From contig DAIRUQ010000002.1 of assembly GCA_036803245.1 (NCBI GenBank), forward strand, positions 11,800-75,799: a stretch of 64,000 nucleotides of DNA, written 5' to 3'. Source of the stretch: DAIRUQ01 sp036803245. GTDB lineage: Bacteria > Chloroflexota > Anaerolineae > UBA1429. The translations under genes were made by a program, and so were the position numbers. Each line of letters starts with the position of its first letter. The first letter of the stretch is position 1. The notes under the pieces were generated by a model. That model ran no database searches. It worked only from the letters and a program-made list of their open reading frames with translations, and was not told the origin of the DNA. This document shows positions 52,603 to 60,285 of the stretch, in pieces.

Positions 52603-52837
52603 GGGAAGCATCTGCCAGCGCGTGATTGCATCACCCTACCACCGCCGGCCTCTTTCTAGACCGTCACGGGTACTCTGTACCCTGCACCGGCCAACCTCTC
52701 CTCACGGGAAGGCACCTCTATCCTACTACGCTGTAGCTCTATATGTCAAGTCCCAGCCTCGTAAAGACCGTGCCGATTGCTCGCGTGTGGCATACCATCG
52801 GCGCAACGATGCGTCGATGCCGACACACGAGCAACTC

Positions 52838-52866
52838 ATTATACCATACGAGCGACACCCTGTCCA
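52838..52866 (-). promoter_or_regulatory. Promoter directed toward rpoD
   Basis: Minus strand TGGACA (52861-52866), 17-nt spacer, TATAAT (52838-52843) preceded by TGG (extended -10). Its transcript would run about 320 nt before the rpoD ATG. Confidence 0.6.
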
Positions 52867-52915
52867 CTATTCGGTTGGGAGCAAAACCACTCAGTTCGGG
52901 CTCGCAGCGGTTACA

Positions 52916-52944
52916 TTGTGACTGGCCCATCGCCGTGCTATACT
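52916..52944 (+). promoter_or_regulatory. Promoter of the DUF6062 gene
   Basis: TTGTGA (52916-52921), 17-nt spacer, TATACT (52939-52944), 36 nt upstream of GTG 52981. Confidence 0.55.
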
Positions 52945-52980
52945 CAGCCGCATAGGCTGTCGACAGGGAGATACCCACGC

Positions 52981-53727
52981 GTGGCGAAAAAGCTTGGCAA
53001 ACACACACCCTATTTTGAGCTGCTTGAGGCCCAGGCAAAGGCCGGATGCCCCCTATGCCGCTTAGTCTACCGTGCCACCGACCGCTACCTCGATAGCTTG
53101 CTCTATGAGGCGGTCCTGGATCCGGATGTTCGCGACAAGCTCAAGCAATCCCAAGGGTTCTGCCGAGAGCATGTGGCCATGCTTAGCCGCCAACCGGGGC
53201 GGGCCCTTGGCATCGCCCTCATCTACCGCGACATAGTGCGGGATCTGTCCGTCGGCCTTCACAAAGCGCAGATCCAAGAACGAGGATGGATCGATCGGCT
53301 ACGGGAGCGCCTGCCCTGGCATCGGCGCCAGGCCACGCTGCCGGCCACCCGTCAGTGTCCCGCATGCGACATCGCCCAGCGCCACCAGGATAGCTATATT
53401 GAGCTGCTGCTGGCCCACCTCGACGACGTCAAGCTGAGCGCCGCCTACGCAGAGGGAGAGGGGCTCTGCCTGGATCATCTCATCCTCGCCATCGACCGCG
53501 CCCCCGACCAGGCCACTGTCCAGCGGCTTGTCCAGCCGCAGATCGAGCGCTATACGGTGATGCTCCATCATCTCGACGAGTTCATCCGCAAGCGTGATCA
53601 CCGTTTCCGCCACGAGCCGATGGGCGAAGAGGGCGACGTCTGGCTGCGGGCCATGAACGCAGTGGCTGGCGGCGCCGGGCTGGGCCTATCACCCAAAAGC
53701 GGCGGCCGCCAGACCGAGGACGTCTAG
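52981..53727 (+). CDS. DUF6062 family protein with duplicated CxxC...CxxH motif
   Basis: A 248-residue soluble protein resembling DUF6062. Cys23-Cys26 (GCPLCRL) with Cys61/His64 (GFCREH) is repeated as Cys126-Cys129 (QCPACDI) with Cys163/His166 (GLCLDH); the spacings of 35 and 34 residues are nearly equal, which indicates an internal duplication. Each set could bind zinc or another metal. The connecting segments are helical (IALIYRDIVRDLSVGL). The start is GTG 52981 with GGGAGA upstream. Monocistronic with its own promoter; convergent with the DUF3048 gene. Function unknown; a redox or metal-sensing role is conjecture. Confidence 0.75.
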   Translation: MAKKLGKHTPYFELLEAQAKAGCPLCRLVYRATDRYLDSLLYEAVLDPDVRDKLKQSQGFCREHVAMLSRQPGRALGIALIYRDIVRDLSVGLHKAQIQERGWIDRLRERLPWHRRQATLPATRQCPACDIAQRHQDSYIELLLAHLDDVKLSAAYAEGEGLCLDHLILAIDRAPDQATVQRLVQPQIERYTVMLHHLDEFIRKRDHRFRHEPMGEEGDVWLRAMNAVAGGAGLGLSPKSGGRQTEDV

Positions 53728-53746
53728 TCAGGCGCGGGCCCGACGC

Positions 53747-54865
53747 CTATTCGATCGTCACATCCATATCAACGGGCACGATCTGGAACCAGCTTTGGCC
53801 CGGGCGCAGCGCAACCTGCTCACCATCGTCATCCCAGAACACCAGCGGTTCGTTCTTGACCACGCGTTCCCAGGTCACCTCAAGACCCACGCCATCGCGG
53901 CAGATCACCGCCGGTCCGCGATCCTGCAGCCAGATGTCGATGGCGGTGCTACCCAGGCTATCCTCAACGATGTCGGTCGCCCGGTGCTCGGCATAGACGA
54001 TCACCACGTTGGCCGCCGTGATCTGCTCATCAGTTAGCGCGTCCAGGTGCGGCGTTCCGGCCACCGAGCGTCGGTAGAGTCCCGTGCCCTCGTCATACTC
54101 CCATCCCACGGCCGACGAGCCCGAGTAGGGAATCGCGACCTGTTCGGCCGGGGGACCTGCGGGAACTGTCTCGTCAAATAACAGCGGCGTCACGGCGGGT
54201 TCGCCCTCCCAGTCCCTCTTGGCCAGAAAAGCGTGGACCGCCTCCACCGAGGTATACATCCGCCCGCGCCAGTCATACCCCGCTAACACACCGTACGGCT
54301 CGGCGTAAAAGTACTGGTCGAGGTCGGTAAAGTCCTCCTGACTGATCAGCCAGCGAATCGGGTCGCTGGCGCCGCTGTGGACCAGGACCGCGTTGAACAT
54401 GGGAACGATCTGGAGGCTGCTGAGACGTGCGCTACGGATGGGCCGAATGCGCGTTGCATCGTTGGCCAGATAGAGGGCCGTGAACCGCGTCACGCTGTTG
54501 CCCTCCATGATCTCCTCAAAGACGATCTCGGCCTGGCCCAGCCCCTCCTGAGGGCGAATGATCGGATCGTTGCCCACCCGTACCGCCAGGACGCGTCGCT
54601 CCAAGAGACTCAGGTCCTCCTCGCGGAGACCCGTCAACGGGTTGATGTGAGCGTCTGGGGTTGGTGTCGGCACCGGCGTCTCGGTAGGAGTCGGCGTGGC
54701 AGTGGCATCGGGCGTAGCGGTGGGAGGGACGCTCGTCGGCACTGGGGTAAACGTCGGCTTGGCAGTCCTCGTGGGATCGATCTGGGGCTCCACGGTCGGA
54801 TCGGTCCCCGTACAAGCCACCAACACCAGCATCGCCAGGCACAGAATCCAGAACGCTCTCTTCAT
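53747..54865 (-). CDS. DUF3048-family lipoprotein (YerB-like)
   Basis: A 372-residue lipoprotein. MKRAFWILCLAMLVLVAC gives a lipobox with Cys18, followed by a long Thr/Pro linker (about 25-75). The conserved DUF3048 domain begins NPLTGLREEDLSLLERRVLAV and contains RFTALYLANDATRIRPIRSARL and YEYDEGTGLYRRS-like segments, with the C-terminal DUF3048_C part near VVIVYAEH. Bacillus YerB is a member with an unclear role at the cell surface. ATG 54865 is preferred over the longer frame, because GAGG lies 6 nt upstream and the signal peptide then starts properly. Neighbours are cell-division and wall genes. Confidence 0.87.
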   Translation of the reverse strand: MKRAFWILCLAMLVLVACTGTDPTVEPQIDPTRTAKPTFTPVPTSVPPTATPDATATPTPTETPVPTPTPDAHINPLTGLREEDLSLLERRVLAVRVGNDPIIRPQEGLGQAEIVFEEIMEGNSVTRFTALYLANDATRIRPIRSARLSSLQIVPMFNAVLVHSGASDPIRWLISQEDFTDLDQYFYAEPYGVLAGYDWRGRMYTSVEAVHAFLAKRDWEGEPAVTPLLFDETVPAGPPAEQVAIPYSGSSAVGWEYDEGTGLYRRSVAGTPHLDALTDEQITAANVVIVYAEHRATDIVEDSLGSTAIDIWLQDRGPAVICRDGVGLEVTWERVVKNEPLVFWDDDGEQVALRPGQSWFQIVPVDMDVTIE

Positions 54866-54991
54866 CCCTATCCTCTTCTCCATGTTGATCTGAGCGTTGC
54901 ATCCATTGGACGCCAACCAGCCGCGGTTTGATCCAACCAGATGGTGAGCGCGTATCCTATGGGGTGAGCCGTATGGCAGGCCGCAGCGGCC

Positions 54992-55450
54992 CTACGGCTC
55001 TGACGGAGGGGCCAAGCCGCCAGGGTCAGATGGCGGGTCTCCTAGCAGCAGAGCCTTCCAAGCGCGCCAGGTCTCGTTTCGGAAGAGCGCCGTGCTCTCG
55101 AGCGCTTCAGTCATGCGAGCCGGCGAGGACGGGGCTGGAGTGGCTGGCACGCCGGCCGTGACAGGGATGGCCCGCACGCGGACCTCGTCAGGCGCCAGCA
55201 ATCCCATGGCGTGGAGCTGCTCCACCACCCAAGCATCGGTCCCGCGTCGCTCCAGCTCGAACGAAAACTGGGCCACCTGCCGCTCGATCTCGGCGTTCTC
55301 GGAGACCAGTTGGTCGCGCCAGGCACGCAGGCGCACCAGCTCGACCACCTGCTTGATGTACATCCGCACCACCAGCAGCCCCACAATGGCCAAAGCCACC
55401 GGAGCCAGGCGCCGCAGCCGCGATTTGGTTTGGGGCCGCATGTTCTGCAT
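54992..55450 (-). CDS. Septum formation initiator (FtsB/DivIC-like) protein
   Basis: A 152-residue bitopic protein. A basic N-terminus (KSRLRRLAP) precedes a membrane helix (about 15-33, APVALAIVGLLVVRMYIKQ) and a coiled coil (about 34-70, with LVSENAEIERQVAQFSFELE), the DivIC/FtsB layout. The extracellular tail (about 90-152) is Pro/Ser-rich and longer than in FtsB of about 100 residues. In the divisome FtsB bridges FtsL and FtsQ. The family call rests mostly on topology and the coiled coil. GAGGTG precedes ATG 55450. Divergent from the response-regulator gene. Confidence 0.72.
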   Translation of the reverse strand: MQNMRPQTKSRLRRLAPVALAIVGLLVVRMYIKQVVELVRLRAWRDQLVSENAEIERQVAQFSFELERRGTDAWVVEQLHAMGLLAPDEVRVRAIPVTAGVPATPAPSSPARMTEALESTALFRNETWRAWKALLLGDPPSDPGGLAPPSEP

Positions 55451-55500
55451 CTACACCTCGCCCGCCATGCTACCGACAGATGGCCGCGCCGTCAACTACG

Positions 55501-55529
55501 TTGCCTTTACGCCGTGAGGACGGTATAAT
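55501..55529 (+). promoter_or_regulatory. Promoter of the response regulator gene
   Basis: TTGCCT (55501-55506), 17-nt spacer, TATAAT (55524-55529), 62 nt upstream of ATG 55592. Confidence 0.6.
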
Positions 55530-55591
55530 CCCGCCCATGACGCCGCCAAAATCGGAGGATGTGCGCATCGTCATCGGGAGGAGGTGTCGGT

Positions 55592-56296
55592 ATGGCTGAT
55601 CTGGTACTGGTCGTCGACGATGAGGTCGATGTCACCAACATGATCTCACGCTCGCTCATGATGGGGGGGTTCGAGGTGATGGTCGCGCATCGCGGCGCTG
55701 ACGCGTTGCAGCTGACGCGTCAGCGAACGCCCGATCTCTTTATCCTGGACATCATGATGCCCGGCATGAACGGCATCGATGTCTGCCGGCACGTCCGCGC
55801 CAATCCCGAGCTGCGGGCCGTGCCGATCCTCTTTCTCACCGCTCGCCACGAGATCGAGGACAAGATCGACGGATTCGAGGCGGGAGCCGACGACTATCTG
55901 ACCAAGCCGTTTGACCTGCGTGAGATGGAACTGCGCGTGCGCGCGTTGCTCCGCCGCAGCCGCCACGACCTCACCTCCGCCGATCTTGAGCGCATCGAAG
56001 TCGGCGACATCGCCCTAGACTGTAACAGCTACGAGCTCACCACGCCCGACCGCGTGGTGCTCTTGACGCCGGTCGAATTCGAGCTGGTCCAGTTTCTCAT
56101 GCGCCATCCCGGCCATGTCTACTCTGCCGATGACCTGCTGCAAGAAGTCTGGGGCTATCCCCCAGGCACTGGGATGCCGGATCTGGTGCGCGTCCATATC
56201 AAGAACCTGCGGGACAAGATCGAGCTGATGCCCAAGGAGCCCAAGTACGTTCGGAACGTGCTCCGTCGCGGCTATATGATAGTGGGCGGCAGATAG
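55592..56296 (+). CDS. OmpR/PhoB-family response regulator
   Basis: A 234-residue regulator: receiver domain (1-120) with the acidic pocket VVDDEVD and phospho-acceptor Asp53 (FILDIMMPGMNG), Thr and Lys in FLTAR and YLTKPFD, then a winged-helix DNA-binding domain (about 135-230) with LTPVEFELVQFLMRHPGHVYSADDLLQEVWGY and VRVHIKNLRDKIE. The start is ATG 55592 with GGGAGGAGG upstream. The next gene 50 nt downstream is a receiver-histidine kinase hybrid, which may be its partner. DNA targets unknown. Confidence 0.94.
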   Translation: MADLVLVVDDEVDVTNMISRSLMMGGFEVMVAHRGADALQLTRQRTPDLFILDIMMPGMNGIDVCRHVRANPELRAVPILFLTARHEIEDKIDGFEAGADDYLTKPFDLREMELRVRALLRRSRHDLTSADLERIEVGDIALDCNSYELTTPDRVVLLTPVEFELVQFLMRHPGHVYSADDLLQEVWGYPPGTGMPDLVRVHIKNLRDKIELMPKEPKYVRNVLRRGYMIVGGR

Positions 56297-56346
56297 CGAG
56301 CTGGTTCGTAGAATGAGCTGTCGCCGTGTAGCGTAGGTGGTCAACT

Positions 56347-57921
56347 ATGCCAAGGGAACGCATCGTCGTTGCCGATGACGTCACCGAGATCCGAGAGCTT
56401 TGCCAGAGGGCACTAGAGGCCCAGGATTATCGCGTGTTCACCGCTCAGAACGGCGAAGAGGCAGTTGCCATCGCCTCGGAGCATCCAGTCGACCTGCTGA
56501 TCACCGACCTACGGATGCCGCGGCTCACCGGGCTAGATGCCTACCGACGCATGCGCGAGCACCGCCCCGACCTGCTCGCCATTGTGATGACCGGCTATGG
56601 CACCATGGATAGCGCCATCGAGGCGCTCAAGTTGGGAGCTTACGAGTTCCTTCTCAAGCCCTTTAGCCCACGCGATCTCATCAGCGCCGTGGAGCGGACC
56701 CTATCTCGGCGTCGGCTCGAATTGCAGAACGCCCGGCTAAAGGCCTTTATCCCCTTGTTCGACCTGAGCCAGGTCGCTAGCAGCGCCAAAGCGGCCAGCG
56801 CCCTGCCACAACGCACCCTAGAGATCGCTCACCAAGAGACCGCAGCCACCAAGGCCACACTGGTCCGCCTGGATGGCCAGCAGAGGTTGGTGCTCCATGC
56901 CAGCATCGGGTGCGACGGAGGCGACCTCGCAAGCTGCTTAGGCCACGGATCCGCCACTCCAGCCATGCTGGCGACACGCGAACCAGTCGTGTTCGACCGC
57001 ACAACCGCGGATGAGTGGTCGCCCCTTTTGGGCGACGGCGCGTTGGGCCCAGGCATCGTGCAGCCGCTCGTTCACCGAGACCAACTTCTGGGCTATATCT
57101 CGGTGGCCCGTCAGCCAGGCGATCCTGCCTTCACCCGAGACGAAGCCGAGTTCCTCTCGGTGCTCGGCAGCCAAGCGGCCGTCGCCCTCGAAAACTCTGC
57201 TTTGCTGCGCCAACTGCAGGATGCCTACGACCGCCTCGCAGAGATGGACCACCTAAAGAGCGAGTTCATCAGCATCGCCGCACACGAGCTACGCACCCCA
57301 TTGGCCGTCATTCTGGCCTATGCCGCCCTCCTCGAAGAAGAAGCCACGGGCTCCGTGCAAGAGCACCTCGGCCAGGTGGTCATGGCCGCCATGCAGCTCA
57401 AATCGATCATTGACGAAATGGTGAGTCTGCGGCGGATCGACACTGGCGAACAGCAGATCGAGCTGACCTCGGTGTCTATTCCAGCGATCGTTCAGGGAGT
57501 CCTGCAAGAGCAGCAGCCCCTTATCCACCAGAAGAACCAACAGGTCGCCCTGGAGATCGCCCCCGACACGCCAGCCGCGTGCGCCGACGATCAGGTGGTC
57601 TCGTTGATATTGAGCAATCTGATCTCCAACGCCATCAAGTTCACGCCCGCGGGCGGCGCCATCGGCATCAGCGTCTCGTGCAACGGCGAGACGGTGGTCT
57701 CTTGCATCCGCGACTCGGGCGTCGGCATCCCTCCTGACCAACTGGAGCGGGTGTTCGAGCGGTTCTACCAGGTCGAGCCGTCGCTACGCCGTCGGCATGG
57801 CGGGATCGGCCTAGGCCTCTCCATCGCACGCGAGATGGCGGACCTGATCGACGGCCGCATCTGGGCCGAGAGCCCGCCCGATGGCGGCGCAGCGTTCTAC
57901 CTGAGCCTGCCCCGCGCCTAG
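56347..57921 (+). CDS. Hybrid receiver-GAF-histidine kinase
   Basis: A 524-residue soluble kinase without a membrane helix. Order: N-terminal receiver (1-120) with Asp54 (LITDLRMPR) and FLLKPFS; GAF domain (about 145-285); HisKA domain with His313 in FISIAAHELRTPLAV; and HATPase with N-box LISNAIKFTP, G1 DSGVGIP and G2 GGIGLGLSIA. The N-terminal receiver can be fed by another kinase, giving a relay to the upstream regulator. Cytoplasmic signal unknown; GAF domains often bind small ligands. GTAGG lies before ATG 56347. The order 'receiver first' is less common than kinase-receiver. Confidence 0.92.
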   Translation: MPRERIVVADDVTEIRELCQRALEAQDYRVFTAQNGEEAVAIASEHPVDLLITDLRMPRLTGLDAYRRMREHRPDLLAIVMTGYGTMDSAIEALKLGAYEFLLKPFSPRDLISAVERTLSRRRLELQNARLKAFIPLFDLSQVASSAKAASALPQRTLEIAHQETAATKATLVRLDGQQRLVLHASIGCDGGDLASCLGHGSATPAMLATREPVVFDRTTADEWSPLLGDGALGPGIVQPLVHRDQLLGYISVARQPGDPAFTRDEAEFLSVLGSQAAVALENSALLRQLQDAYDRLAEMDHLKSEFISIAAHELRTPLAVILAYAALLEEEATGSVQEHLGQVVMAAMQLKSIIDEMVSLRRIDTGEQQIELTSVSIPAIVQGVLQEQQPLIHQKNQQVALEIAPDTPAACADDQVVSLILSNLISNAIKFTPAGGAIGISVSCNGETVVSCIRDSGVGIPPDQLERVFERFYQVEPSLRRRHGGIGLGLSIAREMADLIDGRIWAESPPDGGAAFYLSLPRA

Positions 57922-57954
57922 CCGTTCACCAGAGCCGTGCGCCTCGCGAGCCTA

Positions 57955-57963
57955 TGGTATAAT
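57955..57963 (+). promoter_or_regulatory. Extended -10 promoter of the FemAB-like gene
   Basis: TGGTATAAT, 42 nt upstream of TTG 58005; I see no good -35 box, as is usual with extended -10 elements. Confidence 0.5.
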
Positions 57964-58004
57964 CCCCTCATAGCTGGAATCCACCCTTCCAAAGGAGGCC
58001 CTCT

Positions 58005-59042
58005 TTGCGTGTCCTGGATTCGACCAGCGACAGCTTTCCCGCGCCGATCTCTTGGGACGCGTTCGTCGCCCAAGACTCGCGCGGTCATCTCTTGCAGACC
58101 TGGGCTTGGGGAGAGCTCAAGGGCGCGTTCGGCTGGACCCCCATCCGCGTCGGGGTTGAGCGCGATGGCTCTTTGGTAGCAGGCGCCCAGCTCTTGTTTC
58201 GACGCATGGGTCCCTTTACCGTCGGCTATGCCCCCAAGGGGCCCGTCCTGCTCGACGACGACCCCTCCACGGTGAGCGCCTTGTTCCAGGCGTTGCATGA
58301 CCAAGCCTCACGTCGCCGTTGCGCTTGGTTAACGGTAGAGCCCGAGTGGTTCGATGACGAAGACGACCGCGTGGCCTGGCTGACCACACGAGGGCTACAG
58401 CCCAGCCCCCTCTGCGTGCAACCGCGGCGCACCGTGATGGTCGACCTGGCGCCCGACGAGGACGAGCTCCTGGCGGCCATGAAACCCAAGTGGCGCTATA
58501 ACATTCGGCTCTCTATGCGACGCGGCGTGCAGGTCGACCAGGTGGAGGCCGACGGCCTGGACGCCTTCTATCAGCTCATGCGCATCACTGGCGCCCGCGA
58601 CGATTTCGGCATCCATAGCGAGAGCTACTACCGAGCCGCCTGGGAGCTATTTGCGCCGCTGGGACGGGTAACGCTGCTGCAAGCTTCCTACGATGGCGAA
58701 CCCCTGGCCGCGCTCATGCCCTTTGCCTATAACGGGCAGGCCTGGTACATGTACGGAGCATCGTCCAACGAGCGCCGCGAGCTGATGCCCAACCACCAGC
58801 TCCAATGGCGCGCGATGCTCTGGGCCAAGGAGCGGGGCTGCTCCGTGTACGACCTGTGGGGTATCCCCGACGTGGAAGGCGATGACAGCGGAGACGACGA
58901 TCTCTCTGGGGTCGGGCGCTTCAAGGGCGGGTTCGGCGGGCGTGCCGTGCGCTATGTGGGCGCCTATGCCGACATCCTGCTATCGCCCGTCTACCGCCTG
59001 GCGATGTGGGCCCGTCGGTTCCGTTCGCAGCGCGGAGGATGA
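58005..59042 (+). CDS. FemAB-like peptidoglycan peptidyltransferase
   Basis: A 345-residue protein with two GNAT-like lobes of the Fem/FmhB type, which add amino acids from aminoacyl-tRNA to lipid II cross-bridges. ISWDAFVAQDSRGHLLQTWAWGELK at the N-terminus, KWRYNIRLSMRRGVQVDQVE (about 161-180), DDFGIHSESYYRAAWELF and the C-terminal YMYGASSNERRELMPNHQLQW plus YDLWGIPDVEG are characteristic of the family. The start is TTG 58005 after AAAGGAGG. A bridge-forming role suits a Gram-positive-like or Chloroflexota wall; the added residue is unknown. A strong terminator follows. Confidence 0.9.
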   Translation: MRVLDSTSDSFPAPISWDAFVAQDSRGHLLQTWAWGELKGAFGWTPIRVGVERDGSLVAGAQLLFRRMGPFTVGYAPKGPVLLDDDPSTVSALFQALHDQASRRRCAWLTVEPEWFDDEDDRVAWLTTRGLQPSPLCVQPRRTVMVDLAPDEDELLAAMKPKWRYNIRLSMRRGVQVDQVEADGLDAFYQLMRITGARDDFGIHSESYYRAAWELFAPLGRVTLLQASYDGEPLAALMPFAYNGQAWYMYGASSNERRELMPNHQLQWRAMLWAKERGCSVYDLWGIPDVEGDDSGDDDLSGVGRFKGGFGGRAVRYVGAYADILLSPVYRLAMWARRFRSQRGG

Positions 59043-59057
59043 TCTACGCAGCAAGAT

Positions 59058-59091
59058 AAAGAGGGTGGCGCATCGAGCGCCACCCTCTTTT
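59058..59091. terminator. Bidirectional rho-independent terminator
   Basis: A 14-bp perfect stem AAAGAGGGTGGCGC/GCGCCACCCTCTTT with a 5-nt loop. The plus strand ends in a T-run and the minus strand continues TTTATCTT, so it can stop both the FemAB-like gene and gap. Confidence 0.85.
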
Positions 59092-59114
59092 GATTCGCGA
59101 GACAGCCAGAAGGG

Positions 59115-60128
59115 CTACAGGCCCTTGTCACCCATGAGCACGACCAGATCGGCCACGCGGCTCGAATAGCCCCACTCGTTGTAGTACCAGGCGACAACCT
59201 TGACCATGTCGCCATCGAGCGCCATGCACGAGGCAGCATCGATGATGCTGGAGCGGGTGTCGCCCTTAAAGTCCATGGACACCAGCGGTTCCTTGGAGAC
59301 GCCCAGGATGCCAGCCAGGGGGCCCTCTTCAGCCTCGACAAAGGCCGCGATCAGCTCCTCGGTGGTGCAGGGCTTTTCCAGGGTGGCCACAAAGTCGACG
59401 ATCGAGACCGTCGGCGTGGGCACGCGCAGGGCCATGCCATCGAACTTGCCCTTGAGCGAGGGGATGACCAGCGCAACAGCCTTGGCCGCGCCTGTGGTCG
59501 TCGGGATGATATTCAGGGCGGCGGCACGCGCACGGCGCGGGTCCTTGTGCGGCAGGTCCACCAGCCGCTGGTCGCCTGTGTACGAGTGAATGGTGGTCAT
59601 GAGGCCCTTGACGATGCCCCACTTGTCGTTAACCACCTTGGCAGCAGGGGCCAAGCAGTTGGTTGTGCAGGAGGCATTAGAGATCACGTGGTGCTTGGCG
59701 GGATCGTAATCGTCGTCGTTCACGCCGAGCACGATGGTGATGTCCTCGCCCTTGGCGGGAGCCGAGATGATGACCTTTTTGGCTCCAGCGTCGAGGTGGG
59801 CAGCGGCTTTGTCACGCTGGGTAAAGACGCCAGTGGACTCGACAATGATGTCGGCCCCGATCTCGCCCCAGGGGATGGCAGCTGGGTCGCGCTCGGAGTA
59901 GAACTTGGTCTCGCGTCCATCCACCGACAGGCCACCGTCGATGACCTCGACGTCGCCCTCAAAGATGCCATAGACCGAGTCATACTTGAGAAGATGCGCA
60001 AAGCCGTCGGGCGGGAAGAGATCGTTGATACCCACAACCTCGATATCGTCCCAATAGTCAGCCACCATGGCCTTGAACGTCTGCCGACCAATACGTCCGA
60101 ATCCGTTGATACCTACCTTGACCGTCAT
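59115..60128 (-). CDS. gap: Glyceraldehyde-3-phosphate dehydrogenase
   Basis: A 337-residue GAPDH that oxidises glyceraldehyde 3-phosphate with NAD and phosphate in glycolysis. The NAD-binding motif GINGFGRIGR (6-15) and the catalytic Cys154 in SNASCTTNCLAP are present. TTIHSYTGDQRLVD and the C-terminal WYYNEWGYSSRVADLV are hallmark segments. Length is standard. Single gene with its own promoter (60247-60275), a leader of about 115 nt, and a strong terminator. Type I, phosphorylating form is inferred from the cysteine motif. Confidence 0.97.
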   Translation of the reverse strand: MTVKVGINGFGRIGRQTFKAMVADYWDDIEVVGINDLFPPDGFAHLLKYDSVYGIFEGDVEVIDGGLSVDGRETKFYSERDPAAIPWGEIGADIIVESTGVFTQRDKAAAHLDAGAKKVIISAPAKGEDITIVLGVNDDDYDPAKHHVISNASCTTNCLAPAAKVVNDKWGIVKGLMTTIHSYTGDQRLVDLPHKDPRRARAAALNIIPTTTGAAKAVALVIPSLKGKFDGMALRVPTPTVSIVDFVATLEKPCTTEELIAAFVEAEEGPLAGILGVSKEPLVSMDFKGDTRSSIIDAASCMALDGDMVKVVAWYYNEWGYSSRVADLVVLMGDKGL

Positions 60129-60246
60129 TTATGCTGCCCCTTTCCTCTGTACTGCTTCTTGCTAGACCCGACCAACAACCACCACTGTCCAATGGGTGGC
60201 AAGCCAGCAGGTCGCCAAGAATTCAGTCGTGACTCACTCCGAACCT

Positions 60247-60275
60247 AGTATAGGAGATGCCCACGCCATCGTCAA
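60247..60275 (-). promoter_or_regulatory. Promoter of gap
   Basis: Minus strand TTGACG (60270-60275), 17-nt spacer, TATACT (60247-60252). The leader to ATG 60128 is about 115 nt; I recognise no riboswitch in it. Confidence 0.6.
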
Positions 60276-60285
60276 AGCAGCGACC

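Larger units (their letters stand above)
52511..52980. other. 470-bp intergenic region between rpoD and the DUF6062 gene
   Basis: It holds no gene I can support. It has divergent promoters (52838-52866 minus, 52916-52944 plus), a leader hairpin at 52575-52602, and a further TTGACA on the minus strand at 52744-52749 whose only nearby -10 candidate (TAGGAT, 52719-52724) is at a poor 19-nt spacing. The rpoD message would carry a leader of more than 300 nt from the distal promoter. Confidence 0.6.

Noticed and set aside
60129..60245. Riboswitch in the gap leader
   Set aside because: The roughly 115-nt leader has only short hairpins and no conserved core that I recognise.
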